This document shows, one piece after another, positions 1-9,554 of a DNA stretch of 64,000 nt. The notes under the pieces are model-generated. The model was not told the DNA's origin and did not search any database. It saw only the letters and a list, made by a program, of their open reading frames with translations. Source of the DNA: Planctomycetota bacterium (GTDB lineage Bacteria; Planctomycetota; SZUA-567; H5-PLA8); NCBI GenBank assembly GCA_027493525.1, contig JAOSKN010000003.1:1116001-1180000 (forward strand), in the 5' to 3' direction. How positions within the stretch are numbered: position 1 is the first letter of the stretch; each line of letters opens with the position of its first letter. The position numbers were made by a program, and so were the translations under genes.

Positions 1-94
1 CCTCGGGAGGCTCGGCCTCGCCCTCCCCGCCCCAGAGCGGCAGCAGGACCGGCAGCAGGGCCGCGAACATCCCCCATCGCATGCGCAAGGTCAC
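1..94 (-). CDS. Secreted protein of unknown function, N-terminus only
   Basis: Only the first 31 codons lie in the window. A GTG start (complement of 92-94) is preceded by GGGAGG at a spacing of four bases. The encoded start has arginines followed by a hydrophobic stretch (MFAALLPVLLPLW) and then turns acidic and proline-rich (GGEGEAEPPE), which is the pattern of a Sec signal peptide. It is transcribed divergently from the Ser/Thr kinase, with about 175 bp between the two starts. No function can be given because the mature protein is outside the window. Confidence 0.55.
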   Translation of the reverse strand, partial: MTLRMRWGMFAALLPVLLPLWGGEGEAEPPE

Positions 95-270
95 GGCGCC
101 TCCCATTCACCCGGCTGCCCGGCGGAACTCAGGGTATCGGCAGCCCGGAACGATTCCAGGCGACGAAAACCCTGCACAGGTTCATATGCTGCACCGGTGC
201 TTCAAGTTTAAGAGCTTATGAGTTTTCGCTGAACCGATCGTTATCCTGCCCCGGTTTATACAGTAAGAGC

Positions 271-3048
271 ATGGCCACGCAGGATGCGCAAGCCGCGCCG
301 AAATCGGTCGGCGGTTTCGAGCTCCTCGAGAAGCTCGGCGAAGGCGCCATGGGCGCGGTGTACCGGGCGCGGCAACCGGGGCTCGACCGGATCGTCGCGC
401 TGAAGGTCCTGCCCGCCGCGCTGGCCAAAGACGCCGCCTTCACCGAACGCTTCCAGCGCGAAGCGCGCGCGGTGGCCAAGCTGAATCACGCCAGCATCGT
501 GCAGGGGATCGACGTCGGCTTCGACGCGCCCACGGGGCTGTGGTACTTCGCGATGGAGTACGTGGACGGGCCCTCCCTGGAGACGCTGCTCCAGCGCGAC
601 AAGGCGCTCCCGGAAAAGCGCGCGCTGGAGCTCGCCCGCGCGATGGCCGCGGCCCTGGAGTGCGCGCGGCAGCACGGGATCGTGCACCGCGACATCAAGC
701 CCGCCAACATCCTCCTGACGTCCGGGGGCGAGGCCAAGCTCGCCGATCTGGGGCTTTCCAAACAGGCAACGGACGCGAGCCTGACGCAGGCGGGCATGGC
801 GATCGGAACCCCGGCCTACATGTCCCCCGAGCAGGCGGGCGGGAGCCGCGAACTGGACGTGCGCAGCGACCTGTACTCGCTGGGCTCGACGCTCTTCCAC
901 CTCGTGACCGGACGCGCCCCGTTCGAAGGCCCCACCGCGGCCGTGGTGATGACGCGGGTGATGGCCGGACGCGCGCCGCTGGCGCACCGCGTCTCGCCGC
1001 GAGTCGGGGAGCCGCTCGGGCGGCTGATCGCCCACCTGATGCAGCGCGACCTGGACAAGCGGATCGCCACGCCCGCGCAACTGATCGCCGAGATCGACAA
1101 GCTTCTCAGCGCCCCGCGCGTCCCGCCGCGGCTCCGCGGCCACGGGCGCGAGTCCTCGCAGCACGAGCTCAACCCGGTGCGCAGCGATACGACCGGGCCG
1201 CGGCACGCGGTGCGCAGGCCTCGGCACGGCTCGCCCCTTGCCGGCGCGCTGGTGGCGCTCACCGGCCTGGGCTTTGTCTGCGCCCTGGCCTTCGGCGCCT
1301 TCAAGCCGGCCGAGCCGGAAGCCGCTCCCGAACCGGCTCCGGTCGCGGCTTCGTCCGCGCCGGCCGCGACGGCCCCCGCTCCGCCCCCTGCGACCGGCGT
1401 GCCCGCGGCGGCGCCGCCGGCCAAGGCCCTCGAGCCGGATCTGCCGCAGGAACCGGCCGTTTTGCCTGCGCCCGCCGTGCCCAGCCCGCGGGTGGTCTCG
1501 ACGCGCGCCGAGTCCAGCGAGCCCGGCGCGCCGGAGCCGCTCCCCGATCCCGCCGCCGCCCTAGCCGTCCGGGACGCCCAGCGCCTGGAATACGCGCGCG
1601 CGGTCGCGGCGTGGCGCGACGCGCTGCTCCGCGGCGACGAGGCCGGCGCGCGCGAACGAATCGAAGCCGCCGCAACCCTGGACGGACTGGACGCCTGGCG
1701 CAAGGAGGCCCTCGAGGACCGGCGCGCGCTCGAGTGGGCGCCGGCCCTGGCCGCGGCGCTCAGGCGTGGCGCGGAAGCCCTCGCCGAAGCGGACTTGTTC
1801 GAATTGGACCTTGGAGGCGGAGCGCCGCTCAAGGTCGGCAAACGCGGCGTCCTCCAGGTGGTGAAGGTGGACGAGAGCGGCATGCAGCTCGAGCAGAAGG
1901 GCCTCCAGGCGCCCGCGCCGTTCGCCAAACTCAGCCTCGCCACGCGCGCCAGGTTGATGGAGCTCGGATTGGGCCGGGATGCAAGCGACCAGGTCCTGCG
2001 CGCTGCGCTGAAATTCCTGGCCTTCGGCGTGCTCAACGATGCCGCGGCCGTCCGCGCGAGCTGGGAGGCCGCCCGGCAGGCCGGCGCGCCGGCGGAAACG
2101 GTGGCTTGGGTCGAGGCGCGGCTGGAGCTGAGCGAGGCGTGGGCGCGGGAAGAAGCGGCCCGGCTGGCGTTCGAAAGCATGGCCGAGCAATTCGAACGCT
2201 GTGCCTGGAAGGCGCTGGCCGCCGAATTGGACGAGTTCGCCCGCAAGCACGGTGAGACGCGCGCCGCGCAAGCCGGCGCGGTGCGGCTCGCGGAATGGCG
2301 CGAACGCGCCGAACGGGAGATTACGCGTGCCGAAGGGCTGCTCTTCGACTTCCAGTCCCCCGAAAGCGCCGCGCGGTTCGAGAAACTCTGGACCGCCGGC
2401 GGCCAGCATCTCGCCTCGTTCGCCGTGGAAGACGGCCAGCTTCGGATCGAATCGGCGCGCCCCGCCAACATCAGCCGCCTGCTGTTCCAGGCCCCCTCGT
2501 TCCGGTTGGGCCGGAACTTCAAGCTGAGCTTCACGCTGACGACCCCGCTGAGCGGGCAACGGATCGCGGAGGCCAACCGCAAGGAGACCGGGACGCTCTG
2601 CGCGCACTTGGTTTTAATGCTCCCGGGCGAGAAGGTGACCATGGAGCCCTTGAACCACGCGCGCGTGTACTTTGACGTATCCAGCCGCGCGCAGGGGCTC
2701 GTGGCGGCGTTCCTGCGCGGCCCGCGGCAGAACCTCACCAACGGCGGCCCGCCCGGCCCGTTCGAGGGCATGAAGCAGCCCGGACTGCTGGCCACCGGGC
2801 TCGTGCAGGGCGCCGCCGCCAAGCCGCCCTTCGCCCAGGACGGCGTCTACCGGATCGTGGTCACACGCTCGGAACGCCGCCTGAGCGTCCGCGTCAACGA
2901 GACCCAGGCCGTCGACGAAGACCTGCCCGAAGCGGCCGCGAATTTGATCGAAGCCTCCGCGCCGTGCCTGTGGTTCGAGTTCGTCGGCGCCGCGGGGCCG
3001 TTCCAGCTTGACGATCTCAGCATGCTGGGAGTGCAGCCCGCGCCGTAG
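271..3048 (+). CDS. Transmembrane Ser/Thr protein kinase (PknB/Hanks type)
   Basis: A 925-residue eukaryotic-like protein kinase. The kinase domain occupies about residues 17-285 and shows the glycine-rich loop (GEGAMGAVYRA), the VALKVL lysine, the catalytic loop HRDIKPANILL, DLGLSK in the DFG position (DLG instead of DFG) and GTPAYMSPEQ of the activation segment. One hydrophobic segment (about residues 326-346) is followed by a long Pro/Ala-rich linker and a C-terminal domain of about 450 residues of unknown fold, presumably outside the cytoplasmic membrane. The last part (from about residue 690, FDFQSPESAARFEKLW) looks like a concanavalin-type or other beta-sandwich domain. The family phosphorylates Ser/Thr of partner proteins; the target is unknown. 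The start has only a weak upstream purine stretch. A PilZ protein follows in the same direction. Confidence 0.92.
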   Translation: MATQDAQAAPKSVGGFELLEKLGEGAMGAVYRARQPGLDRIVALKVLPAALAKDAAFTERFQREARAVAKLNHASIVQGIDVGFDAPTGLWYFAMEYVDGPSLETLLQRDKALPEKRALELARAMAAALECARQHGIVHRDIKPANILLTSGGEAKLADLGLSKQATDASLTQAGMAIGTPAYMSPEQAGGSRELDVRSDLYSLGSTLFHLVTGRAPFEGPTAAVVMTRVMAGRAPLAHRVSPRVGEPLGRLIAHLMQRDLDKRIATPAQLIAEIDKLLSAPRVPPRLRGHGRESSQHELNPVRSDTTGPRHAVRRPRHGSPLAGALVALTGLGFVCALAFGAFKPAEPEAAPEPAPVAASSAPAATAPAPPPATGVPAAAPPAKALEPDLPQEPAVLPAPAVPSPRVVSTRAESSEPGAPEPLPDPAAALAVRDAQRLEYARAVAAWRDALLRGDEAGARERIEAAATLDGLDAWRKEALEDRRALEWAPALAAALRRGAEALAEADLFELDLGGGAPLKVGKRGVLQVVKVDESGMQLEQKGLQAPAPFAKLSLATRARLMELGLGRDASDQVLRAALKFLAFGVLNDAAAVRASWEAARQAGAPAETVAWVEARLELSEAWAREEAARLAFESMAEQFERCAWKALAAELDEFARKHGETRAAQAGAVRLAEWRERAEREITRAEGLLFDFQSPESAARFEKLWTAGGQHLASFAVEDGQLRIESARPANISRLLFQAPSFRLGRNFKLSFTLTTPLSGQRIAEANRKETGTLCAHLVLMLPGEKVTMEPLNHARVYFDVSSRAQGLVAAFLRGPRQNLTNGGPPGPFEGMKQPGLLATGLVQGAAAKPPFAQDGVYRIVVTRSERRLSVRVNETQAVDEDLPEAAANLIEASAPCLWFEFVGAAGPFQLDDLSMLGVQPAP

Positions 3049-3172
3049 CGGGTTGGGTCGGGGACGAGGCGCAATTCGGGCGCGCACCAACAAGGCCGGT
3101 GGAAACCCGTTGTATTCCGGGGGCGCCGAGGCAACCTGGAAGCTGAGAAAGGAGCGCCGCCGGCAAGGAATC

Positions 3173-3934
3173 ATGGCCCGCGAGACGAAACGCGCACGAG
3201 CCCGAGGCAAGGTGGCCTGCTGGGCGCCCTCCTTCGAGGACGCCGCCGGGTTGCTGCCGCCGTACGATTCCGACGCGCAGGAACTGGATATCGTCGTCAC
3301 TTCGGCGCTGGACGAGACGCGCCAGGAACTCGGCAAGCCCGGCGACGCGGTGCTCCTGACGGTCGGCTTCGGCAAGGACGCGCGCGAACTGGCCTCCCGC
3401 CTGCGCGGCGAGATGGAGTGGGCCGAACTGCCGTTCTTCGCGGCGGTCTCCTACAAGGACGTGAACGAGGAGTCCCAGCAGCGCGCGGAGAGCCTGCGCG
3501 TGGAATTGCAGCCCCAGCCGATGCCCGCGCGGCTCTTCTGGGGGCACCTGCGCGAGAGCCTCAAGCGCTTTCGCGGCAAGGCCTATCGCTTCTCGCCCAA
3601 CCGCCGGCGCTTCTTCCGGGTGCCGTTCTCGGTGACGGCCTACTCCTCGGTGCAGAGCCGGACCGTGGACATCAGCCTGGGCGGCGTGCAGATTCAGACC
3701 GACCACCCGTACAAGCTCGGCGAGCAGGGAATGCTCGACATCCCTTTGATGCGCGAGCAGCTTCCGGGCGGGCTGCGCTTCGAGGTGATCGCGGTGGACC
3801 CGCTGGAAGACGGCGAATTCCGCTTTCGCGTGCGCGGGCGCTTCGTGGAGTTGGACGAGCAGACCACGACGAGCCTCGCGCGGGCGCTCTATGCCATGGA
3901 TCCGGAGGCATACAACGAGCAGGCCGTGAAGTAG
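3173..3934 (+). CDS. PilZ-domain protein, probable c-di-GMP receptor
   Basis: 253 residues from ATG 3173, which has AAGGA just upstream; a longer frame reaching back to 3008 would overlap the kinase gene and is not needed. The C-terminal half is a PilZ domain with both c-di-GMP signatures: an arginine-rich RRRFFR (RxxxR) and DISLGG (D/NxSxxG). The N-terminal half (VLLTVGFGKDARELASRLRG) looks like a degenerate receiver-like alpha/beta domain without the phosphorylation site, but this is a weak resemblance. PilZ proteins often tune type IV pili or exopolysaccharide; the pilus genes about 7 kb away make that a reasonable guess, not a demonstrated link. Confidence 0.85.
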   Translation: MARETKRARARGKVACWAPSFEDAAGLLPPYDSDAQELDIVVTSALDETRQELGKPGDAVLLTVGFGKDARELASRLRGEMEWAELPFFAAVSYKDVNEESQQRAESLRVELQPQPMPARLFWGHLRESLKRFRGKAYRFSPNRRRFFRVPFSVTAYSSVQSRTVDISLGGVQIQTDHPYKLGEQGMLDIPLMREQLPGGLRFEVIAVDPLEDGEFRFRVRGRFVELDEQTTTSLARALYAMDPEAYNEQAVK

Positions 3935-3955
3935 GGCGCGGAGGCGGCTGCGCGC

Positions 3956-4432
3956 CTATGCCGATTCCAGCAGGTCGTCCAGGCTCCGCAGTTCGTCCGC
4001 CAACTGCCGCACGCCATCCACGTCGCCCTGCGCCACCCGCTTGACGGCCGAATGAAGCACCTCCAGGTCCAACGGCTTCTTGAAAACCGCCACGACGTTG
4101 TCGGCCTGGCTCAGCGCTTTCACGCGCCGCTGGTCGCCGTCCAGTCCGGTCACGACAAGCATAGGGGGCGAGACGGATGCCGGCGTCGGTATCTCGCCCA
4201 TCAGGATCCCCAGCGTCAACATCGTCCCGTCCATGCCGGGCATGTCGAGGTCGCTGACGATGACGTCGAAGGCCTGGTGCTGCAGGACGGCCGCCGCCTC
4301 GACCCCGTTGCCGGCCTGGGTCACGTCACAGTCCTCGCCAAGCCGGCTGGCCATCATCGCGCGCCAAGCGTAGTTATCGTCCACGACCAAAACTCGGCAA
4401 CGCCGGCCGCCATCTGACGCTGAATGAGGCAT
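3956..4432 (-). CDS. Single-domain response regulator (CheY-like)
   Basis: 158 residues with one receiver domain and no output domain. Visible key residues: the acidic pair in VLVVDDN (D18, D19), phosphoacceptor D61 in SDLDMPGMDG, T95 in MLVVTG and K119 in FKKP. A short C-terminal extension of about 30 residues is helical and acidic. The start is supported by AAGGAG nine bases upstream. It points towards the PilZ gene and ends 21 bp from it. No histidine kinase is adjacent, so its partner is unknown; single-domain regulators usually act by protein contact. Confidence 0.88.
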   Translation of the reverse strand: MPHSASDGGRRCRVLVVDDNYAWRAMMASRLGEDCDVTQAGNGVEAAAVLQHQAFDVIVSDLDMPGMDGTMLTLGILMGEIPTPASVSPPMLVVTGLDGDQRRVKALSQADNVVAVFKKPLDLEVLHSAVKRVAQGDVDGVRQLADELRSLDDLLESA

Positions 4433-4619
4433 CGGAAGCCACTCCTTCGACGCGGATTACATCATCCAACCGCATTCATGACATATGCACAATTTGAATG
4501 CCAATTCTCCCATAGCCAGAAAGCACGTGTGCGGAACATGCGCTTTCCTTTAAGGCGCTTTCTTTCCCTGTCGATACCGCCAAGGAGTTTTCTCGCCTCA
4601 TGTTGCGGGAGGAGCACCC

Positions 4620-5959
4620 ATGATCTGGGACACGCAGGCGCAACAGCGCAAGCGGGCCATCGAGTTGAGCGCCATGGCCTTCGCCGTCGGCGGCCTGGCG
4701 GTGCTGGGCCTGGTGGCGCTTTTCGGGACGCACACCCGCGTCCGCCGAGGCGCGTCCGCCGCTGCCCGCCGCCGTTTCCCACGGGAGCCCCGCGGTTCCG
4801 GTCGCCCACCCCGCTCCACCCCTGGAAGCCGAACCGGCCGCGCCGCCGCAGCCTCCGGCCACCCGTGGCCCTCAGGCCATCGTCCGCTGGCGCGGCCCGC
4901 TCTCGGAAGGCCTCGCGCTGCTGGATGCCGGACGCGCGGACCAGGCGCTGGCCTGGGCGCGTAAGCACGGCCCCGCGCCGGCGGACGGCGTGAAGGCCGT
5001 CGAAGCGCGGGCGCTGCTGGCGCTGGGGCGGCTGCCCGACGCTCGAGGGCGTTTCGCGGAACTCTTCCATGCGGGCACCAACGCCGAAGCGCGCGCCGAC
5101 GGCAGGCTGGGGCTGGCGCTCTGCGCGGCCAACGGGAACCTCCAAGCCGCGGCGCTCGAGGAGCTACAGGCGCTCGCCGGCGGCGAGAGCCCTGGCTGGG
5201 GCGCGGCCGTCGCGGCGTTCGGCTGGGCTGGCGCGCTCGACTCGGGGAAGGCGCCGGGCCTGGCCAGCGCCGACGAGCACGCGCGCGCGGCGTACCAGAA
5301 GGCCCTGACCTCCGATGCCCTGCCCGCGGAACTCGAACGCATCTGCCAGGCGCGGCTGGAGGCGCTGACCGAGAAGATCGTGCTCAGCCCCGCGCGCCGG
5401 CACGCGCTGGGCGCGCCCAAGGCGGTCTTTCATGCGGTCGAGCCCGGGCAGTCCCTGTACCAGATCGCGCGGCAGCACGGGGTGTCGATCGGCCAACTCT
5501 GCCGGCTCAACCAGCTCGATCGGAACGGGTTCCTGCGCGTGGGCCAGACCCTGAAGGTGCTGCCAGGCGAGGCGCGGCTCGTGGTGGACCGCTGGCGGCT
5601 CACGGCGACGCTTTTCTGCGACGGCGCGTACCTGAGGCGTTGGCCGGTGGGGATCGGCCCGGGCGAGGCCACGCCTTCGGGTCGTTTCACGATCCGCACC
5701 AAGCTGGTCAATCCCGACTGGTACTACGGCGGGAAGAAAGATCCCCTTCGGCAATCCCGAAAACGTGCTCGGCACGCGCTGGCTGGGCTTCGACCGCGAG
5801 GAGGCCGGCGGAAAGGGCGCGGGCATCGGCGTCCACGGCACGACGATCCCCGAAAGCGTCCCCGGGCGGGAGAGCAAGGGCTGCGTGCGCATGCACAACG
5901 CTTCGGTGGAAGAGCTTTACGACTGGCTGCCGCAAGGCGGGACGGTGGTCATCAATTGA
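4620..5959 (+). CDS. LysM / L,D-transpeptidase (YkuD) protein, two frameshifts
   Basis: The gene is intact over 1340 bp if two single bases are removed, giving about 445 residues. ATG 4620 has GGGAGGAG six bases upstream and starts with one membrane segment (AFAVGGLAVLGLVALF). The frame then changes near 4724-4736 (GGG or CCC run) into a Pro/Ala linker and helical repeats, then a LysM domain (HAVEPGQSLYQIARQHGVS), then the beginning of a YkuD domain. A second change at the AAA run 5737-5739 restores HGTT and the catalytic motif SKGCVRMHN. The family makes 3-3 peptidoglycan crosslinks or attaches proteins to the wall in the periplasm; LysM binds peptidoglycan. Both breaks look like sequencing errors, not true inactivation. 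Confidence 0.85.
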
Positions 5960-6043
5960 GCGGAGCCGAAGGGGCGCCATGACCTGCTGGCGCGTGCTGT
6001 TTGTTTGGAATTTGCAGTTTGAAGTCTGCCTGGTTCCTTCGCT

Positions 6044-6838
6044 CTAATCCCCCGCCACCTGCTCCTTCGGGGCCGCAACCGGTTCCGGGGCGGCGGCATC
6101 GATTTTCGAGACGCTGGGCAGGATCACGGTGCCTTTTTCGAGCGGCGCGGCGATGGTCAGCTTGCCGTCGGTGATATGGTCCACGCGCGTCGCGAAGCGT
6201 TCCAGGCGCGGGTCGTGAGTCACGACAAGAGCCGCGCGGCGTCCAGCCAGAACCTCGTCCCGAAGCAGCGCCATCACGGAAAGCCCGGTGGCGGTGTCCA
6301 GCGCGGCGGTGGGCTCGTCGGCGAGGATCACGTCGCTGTTCCCGGCCATCGCACGGGCGATGCAGACGCGCTGGCGCTGCCCGCCGGAGAGCGCGTCAGG
6401 GCGGCGGTTCATGCAGTCGGCCAGGCCCACGCGGTCCAGCAGGGCCTGCGATTCCCTCTTGCGTTCCCGCCAGCCAAAGCCCTTCAATTGCAGCGCCAGG
6501 GTAATGTTCTGCAAAGCCGTCAGGGCCGGAAAGAGGTTGTAGCTTTGGAAGATGAACCCGATGTGTTTCAGGCGCAGCGCCGGCAACTGGTCTTCGCCGT
6601 AGCCCGTGACGTCGTTCCCGCCAAGCCAGACGCGGCCGCGAGTGGGTTTCATCAGCAGGCCCATGATCGAAAGCAGGGTCGTCTTGCCGCTTCCCGAGGG
6701 CCCCTGCAGAAGCACGAACTCCCCGCGCTTGAGGGTCAACGAGGCGTGTTCGACGGCATGGACCGTGACCGGGCCGGTCTTGAACTCCTTGCTGACCGCA
6801 TGGAGCTGAATCAGATTGTCGCTCTCGCGACCGCTCAT
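6044..6838 (-). CDS. ABC transporter ATPase, LolD/MacB/FtsE type
   Basis: 264 residues with Walker A GPSGSGKTT, Q-loop region FIFQSYNLFPALTALQN, signature LSGGQRQRVCIARAM, Walker B VILADEPTAALD and switch VVTHD. The sequence is closest in style to the MacB/LolD exporter family, which powers lipoprotein or peptide export or acts with FtsX-type permeases. A C-terminal tail of about 40 residues is not part of the nucleotide-binding domain. No permease gene is next to it in the window, so the substrate is unknown. The start ATG is at the complement of 6838, 126 bp downstream of the end of glmS. Confidence 0.88.
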   Translation of the reverse strand: MSGRESDNLIQLHAVSKEFKTGPVTVHAVEHASLTLKRGEFVLLQGPSGSGKTTLLSIMGLLMKPTRGRVWLGGNDVTGYGEDQLPALRLKHIGFIFQSYNLFPALTALQNITLALQLKGFGWRERKRESQALLDRVGLADCMNRRPDALSGGQRQRVCIARAMAGNSDVILADEPTAALDTATGLSVMALLRDEVLAGRRAALVVTHDPRLERFATRVDHITDGKLTIAAPLEKGTVILPSVSKIDAAAPEPVAAPKEQVAGD

Positions 6839-6944
6839 GAGGCTGCGTTCCTCGCGGGGAAGCCTTAACCCCGAAAGAGTTTATCTTAACTTAACGGACG
6901 CCGCTGTCAGCAGGATTGTGAGGCTGTGGAGGCTTAAAAATGTT

Positions 6945-6955
6945 GCACATGGTGC
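6945..6955. repeat. GCAC-N3-GTGC hairpin, single copy of a dispersed repeat
   Basis: A short stem GCAC-atg-GTGC preceded by a run of A (TTAAAAATGTT). The same arrangement, with the same A-rich lead, recurs at about 27184, 27305, 27471 and 27635 in the repeat region near 27 kb. It lies in the intergenic space between the ABC ATPase and glmS. Confidence 0.4.
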
Positions 6956-6964
6956 TCGTTCAGG

Positions 6965-8812
6965 TCATTCCACCGTCACGCTCTTGGCCAGGTTCCGGGG
7001 TTTATCCACGTCGCAGCCCCGGGCCACGGCGATGTGGTAGGCGATGAGCTGGAGCGGCACGGCGCAGACGGCCGAGTTCATGATCCCGCGGTCGTCGTGG
7101 ACGGGGAGCACGTCGTCGACGAGCTTTCCGATCTCGCGGTCGTCGTGGCTGGCGATGGCGATCACGCGCCCGCCGCGGGCTTTCACTTCCTGGATGTTGC
7201 TGAGGATTTTCTCGTAGCGCCGGCCGCTGAGCGCGAGGATCACGACGGGCATCTTCTCGTCGATCAGCGCGATGGGGCCGTGCTTCATCTCGGCGGCGTC
7301 GTAGCCTTCGGCGTGGATGTAGCTGACTTCCTTCAGCTTCAACGCGCCTTCGAGCGCCAGCGGCCAGCCGGTCCCGCGCCCGAGGTAGAGCGCGTTGGCG
7401 GCGTCCTTGTATTTCAGCGCGACCTCGCGGATCCGCGCGTCGTGGGCGAGCGCCTCCTCGATGCGCACGGGCACCTGGAGCAGGTCGTGGACGCGGCGGC
7501 GGGCGTCCTCGGGATCGAGCTTCCCGCGCAGGATGCCCAGGCGCAGGGCGAAGACGTAGAGCGCGGCGAGCTGGCCGGTGAAGGCCTTGGTCGAGGCGAC
7601 GCCGATCTCGGGGCCGACGTGCATGTAGACGACGCCGTCGCTCTCGCGGGCGAGCGTGCTGCCCTCGACGTTCACGATCGAGACGGTCTTGCAGCCTTCC
7701 TGCCTGGCGTGGCGGATCGCGCCGAGGGTGTCGGCGGTCTCGCCGGACTGCGAGACGGCCATCACGAGCACGTTGGGGTCCAGGACCGGGTCGCGATAGC
7801 GGAAATCGCTGCCGAACTCGACCTGCACGGGGATGCGCGCGGTCCGCTCGATCATGTTCCGGCCGACCATCGCCGCGTGCAGCGCCGTCCCCTGCCCCAC
7901 CATCACGATGCGGTTGACCCGCCGGAGGTATTCGTCGTCCACTTTCAGGCCGGGCAGATGGAATGAAGGGAAGGCGCCCTCGCCGCCGGGGTCGGCGACG
8001 AGGCGCTGGGCGAGCGTGCGCAGGGCGCCGGGCTGCTCGTGGATCTCCTTGAGCATGAAGTGCGCGAAGCCGCCGCGCTCCACGTCGGCCACGTCCCAGC
8101 GGATCTCCTGCACGCGCGGTTCGACGGGCTTCCCGCCGGCGCGCAGCTCGAAGCGCCCAGGCGCCAGCGCGACGACCTGGTCGTCGTCGAGGTAGACGAC
8201 CCGGCGCGTGCGCTCGACGATGGGCATGGCGTCGCTGGCGAGGAAGAACTCGCCGCGGCCTTCCCCGAGCCCCACGGCAAGGGGCGAGCCGCGGCGCGCG
8301 CCGACGATGAGGCCGGGTTCGCCGGCCGCGCAGACGGCAAAGGCGAAGGAGCCTTCGATCCGCGCGATGGCCCGTTCGACGGCGGCCTGGAGGTCGCCCT
8401 CGTAGAGCGCCGCCACGAGGTTCGCGGCGACTTCGGTATCGGTCTGGGAGGCGAAGCGGCAGCCGGAGGCTTCGAGTTCCTTCCGCAGCGCGGCGTGGTT
8501 TTCGACGATCCCGTTGTGGACGAGGGCGATGCGGCCGTCGTGGCTGCGGTGCGGGTGCGCGTTGGCCTCGCTGGGTCGGCCGTGCGTGGCCCAGCGCGTA
8601 TGCCCGATGGCGGTGTGCGCGCCGCCGCCGCGTTCGCCCAGCTTCGCGCGCAGTTCGGCGACGCGCCCGACGACGCGGACGATCTCGAGCCGGTCCTTCA
8701 GCAGGAGCGCGATGCCGGCCGAGTCGTAGCCGCGGTACTCAAGCCGGCTCAGGCCGTCGAGCACGAAGGGGGCGGCCTTCCCGGGCCCGGTGTATCCGAC
8801 GATGCCGCACAT
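6965..8812 (-). CDS. glmS: Glutamine-fructose-6-phosphate aminotransferase (isomerizing)
   Basis: 615 residues, the usual length. The mature N-terminus begins with the catalytic cysteine (M-CGIVGYTG), followed by the class II glutamine amidotransferase domain with HTRWATHG, then two SIS sugar-isomerase domains (MAVSQSGETADTLGA and the second domain near YLGRGTGWPLALEGALKLKE). It ends with the family's typical DVDKPRNLAKSVTVE. The enzyme makes glucosamine-6-phosphate from fructose-6-phosphate and glutamine, the first step towards UDP-GlcNAc for peptidoglycan and LPS. A GlmM-type mutase for the next step lies about 1.2 kb upstream in the same orientation. Three bases separate it from the small antitoxin-like gene upstream, so read-through is likely. 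Confidence 0.97.
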   Translation of the reverse strand: MCGIVGYTGPGKAAPFVLDGLSRLEYRGYDSAGIALLLKDRLEIVRVVGRVAELRAKLGERGGGAHTAIGHTRWATHGRPSEANAHPHRSHDGRIALVHNGIVENHAALRKELEASGCRFASQTDTEVAANLVAALYEGDLQAAVERAIARIEGSFAFAVCAAGEPGLIVGARRGSPLAVGLGEGRGEFFLASDAMPIVERTRRVVYLDDDQVVALAPGRFELRAGGKPVEPRVQEIRWDVADVERGGFAHFMLKEIHEQPGALRTLAQRLVADPGGEGAFPSFHLPGLKVDDEYLRRVNRIVMVGQGTALHAAMVGRNMIERTARIPVQVEFGSDFRYRDPVLDPNVLVMAVSQSGETADTLGAIRHARQEGCKTVSIVNVEGSTLARESDGVVYMHVGPEIGVASTKAFTGQLAALYVFALRLGILRGKLDPEDARRRVHDLLQVPVRIEEALAHDARIREVALKYKDAANALYLGRGTGWPLALEGALKLKEVSYIHAEGYDAAEMKHGPIALIDEKMPVVILALSGRRYEKILSNIQEVKARGGRVIAIASHDDREIGKLVDDVLPVHDDRGIMNSAVCAVPLQLIAYHIAVARGCDVDKPRNLAKSVTVE

Positions 8813-8815
8813 GCG

Positions 8816-9052
8816 TCAGGTGGCGCGCTTTCGCTTGCGGCGGGCGTAAGGCGCGCGAGCTTCGGCGACCTTGGAGGCGGCGCGGCGCTTGGCGGGCTTG
8901 GCCTTCCTACGGTTCTTTTGCGATTCGCGGAGATACTCGACGTAGGCCTTCAGGTCATGGCCAAATTCAGCCGAAATGGCAGTGCGCACCCTTCGCACTT
9001 CCTCAACAGCGTCCTTTGAGCGTCCGCCGGAGCCTGTCATCTCAGTCCCCAT
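8816..9052 (-). CDS. Putative antitoxin paired with PIN protein
   Basis: A 78-residue basic protein. Its centre (DAVEEVRRVRTAISAEFGHD followed by LKAYVEYLRE) resembles the small proteins of the DPIVxEVRxxR type that are commonly encoded next to PIN-domain toxins. The C-terminus is strongly basic (RRKRKRAT). It overlaps the 3' end of the PIN gene by 11 bp, so translation is probably coupled, with the toxin gene first. Assignment as antitoxin rests on this context and on family memory, not on a visible DNA-binding fold. Confidence 0.55.
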   Translation of the reverse strand: MGTEMTGSGGRSKDAVEEVRRVRTAISAEFGHDLKAYVEYLRESQKNRRKAKPAKRRAASKVAEARAPYARRKRKRAT

Positions 9053-9530
9053 CGCTGTTTCGCATCAAATTAGTTGGCGTAAGGAGCATGGGCACGCCGA
9101 GGCCAAGTCTCCCGTTCACGACTTCAATATGCCTTCTTTTCCTGGGATTGGCAAGGTGGCGGCAATTCCAAGTCAATAGGTAAGTAAAGCCATGACGGCT
9201 CGCGAGTGCAAGGTGCAGCGCATCGCCGATGGAATCGGCCGGCATCAGGCGTTCCTGCAGGTAGGTCTCGGCGGCTTCCAAGGATGGGTCATCGAGCGTT
9301 AACCCGTCAAGGCTCTGAATCAATTCCAATGCCTTCGCGCGAGCCGAATCCGGGTAGTCCGTACTGCTCAACTCATGAACCACCACCTCGGAACTCACAC
9401 ATCGGTAGGAGGGTGCGTATCTCTTCCACCAGCGCCTGGTCAGGGCGCGTACTGCGACATTGTAAGATTCCCGCCGCAATTCAAAATACGCGGAGGGGAT
9501 CGTCGTCTCGATGTAGACCGATTCTGGCAC
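9042..9530 (-). CDS. PIN-domain protein, VapC-like toxin candidate
   Basis: 162 residues. The PIN pattern is visible: an acidic residue in the first strand (VYIETTIPSAYFE), a central VVVHELSST, the acidic helix SIGDALHLALASRHG and the final strand LLTWNCRHLANP. PIN toxins are Mg-dependent RNases that cleave tRNA, rRNA or mRNA. The first strand has E instead of the more common D, and the last has TWN, both frequent in this branch. The gene overlaps the antitoxin candidate downstream. Whether it is active cannot be told from sequence. Confidence 0.72.
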   Translation of the reverse strand: MPESVYIETTIPSAYFELRRESYNVAVRALTRRWWKRYAPSYRCVSSEVVVHELSSTDYPDSARAKALELIQSLDGLTLDDPSLEAAETYLQERLMPADSIGDALHLALASRHGFTYLLTWNCRHLANPRKRRHIEVVNGRLGLGVPMLLTPTNLMRNSDGD

Positions 9531-9554
9531 GGACGACGATCCCCGCGCGAAAGT

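Noticed and set aside
256..1227. Long minus-strand open frame opposite the Ser/Thr kinase
   Set aside because: It is the antisense read of a conserved kinase domain in GC-rich DNA and has no recognisable domain or ribosome site.
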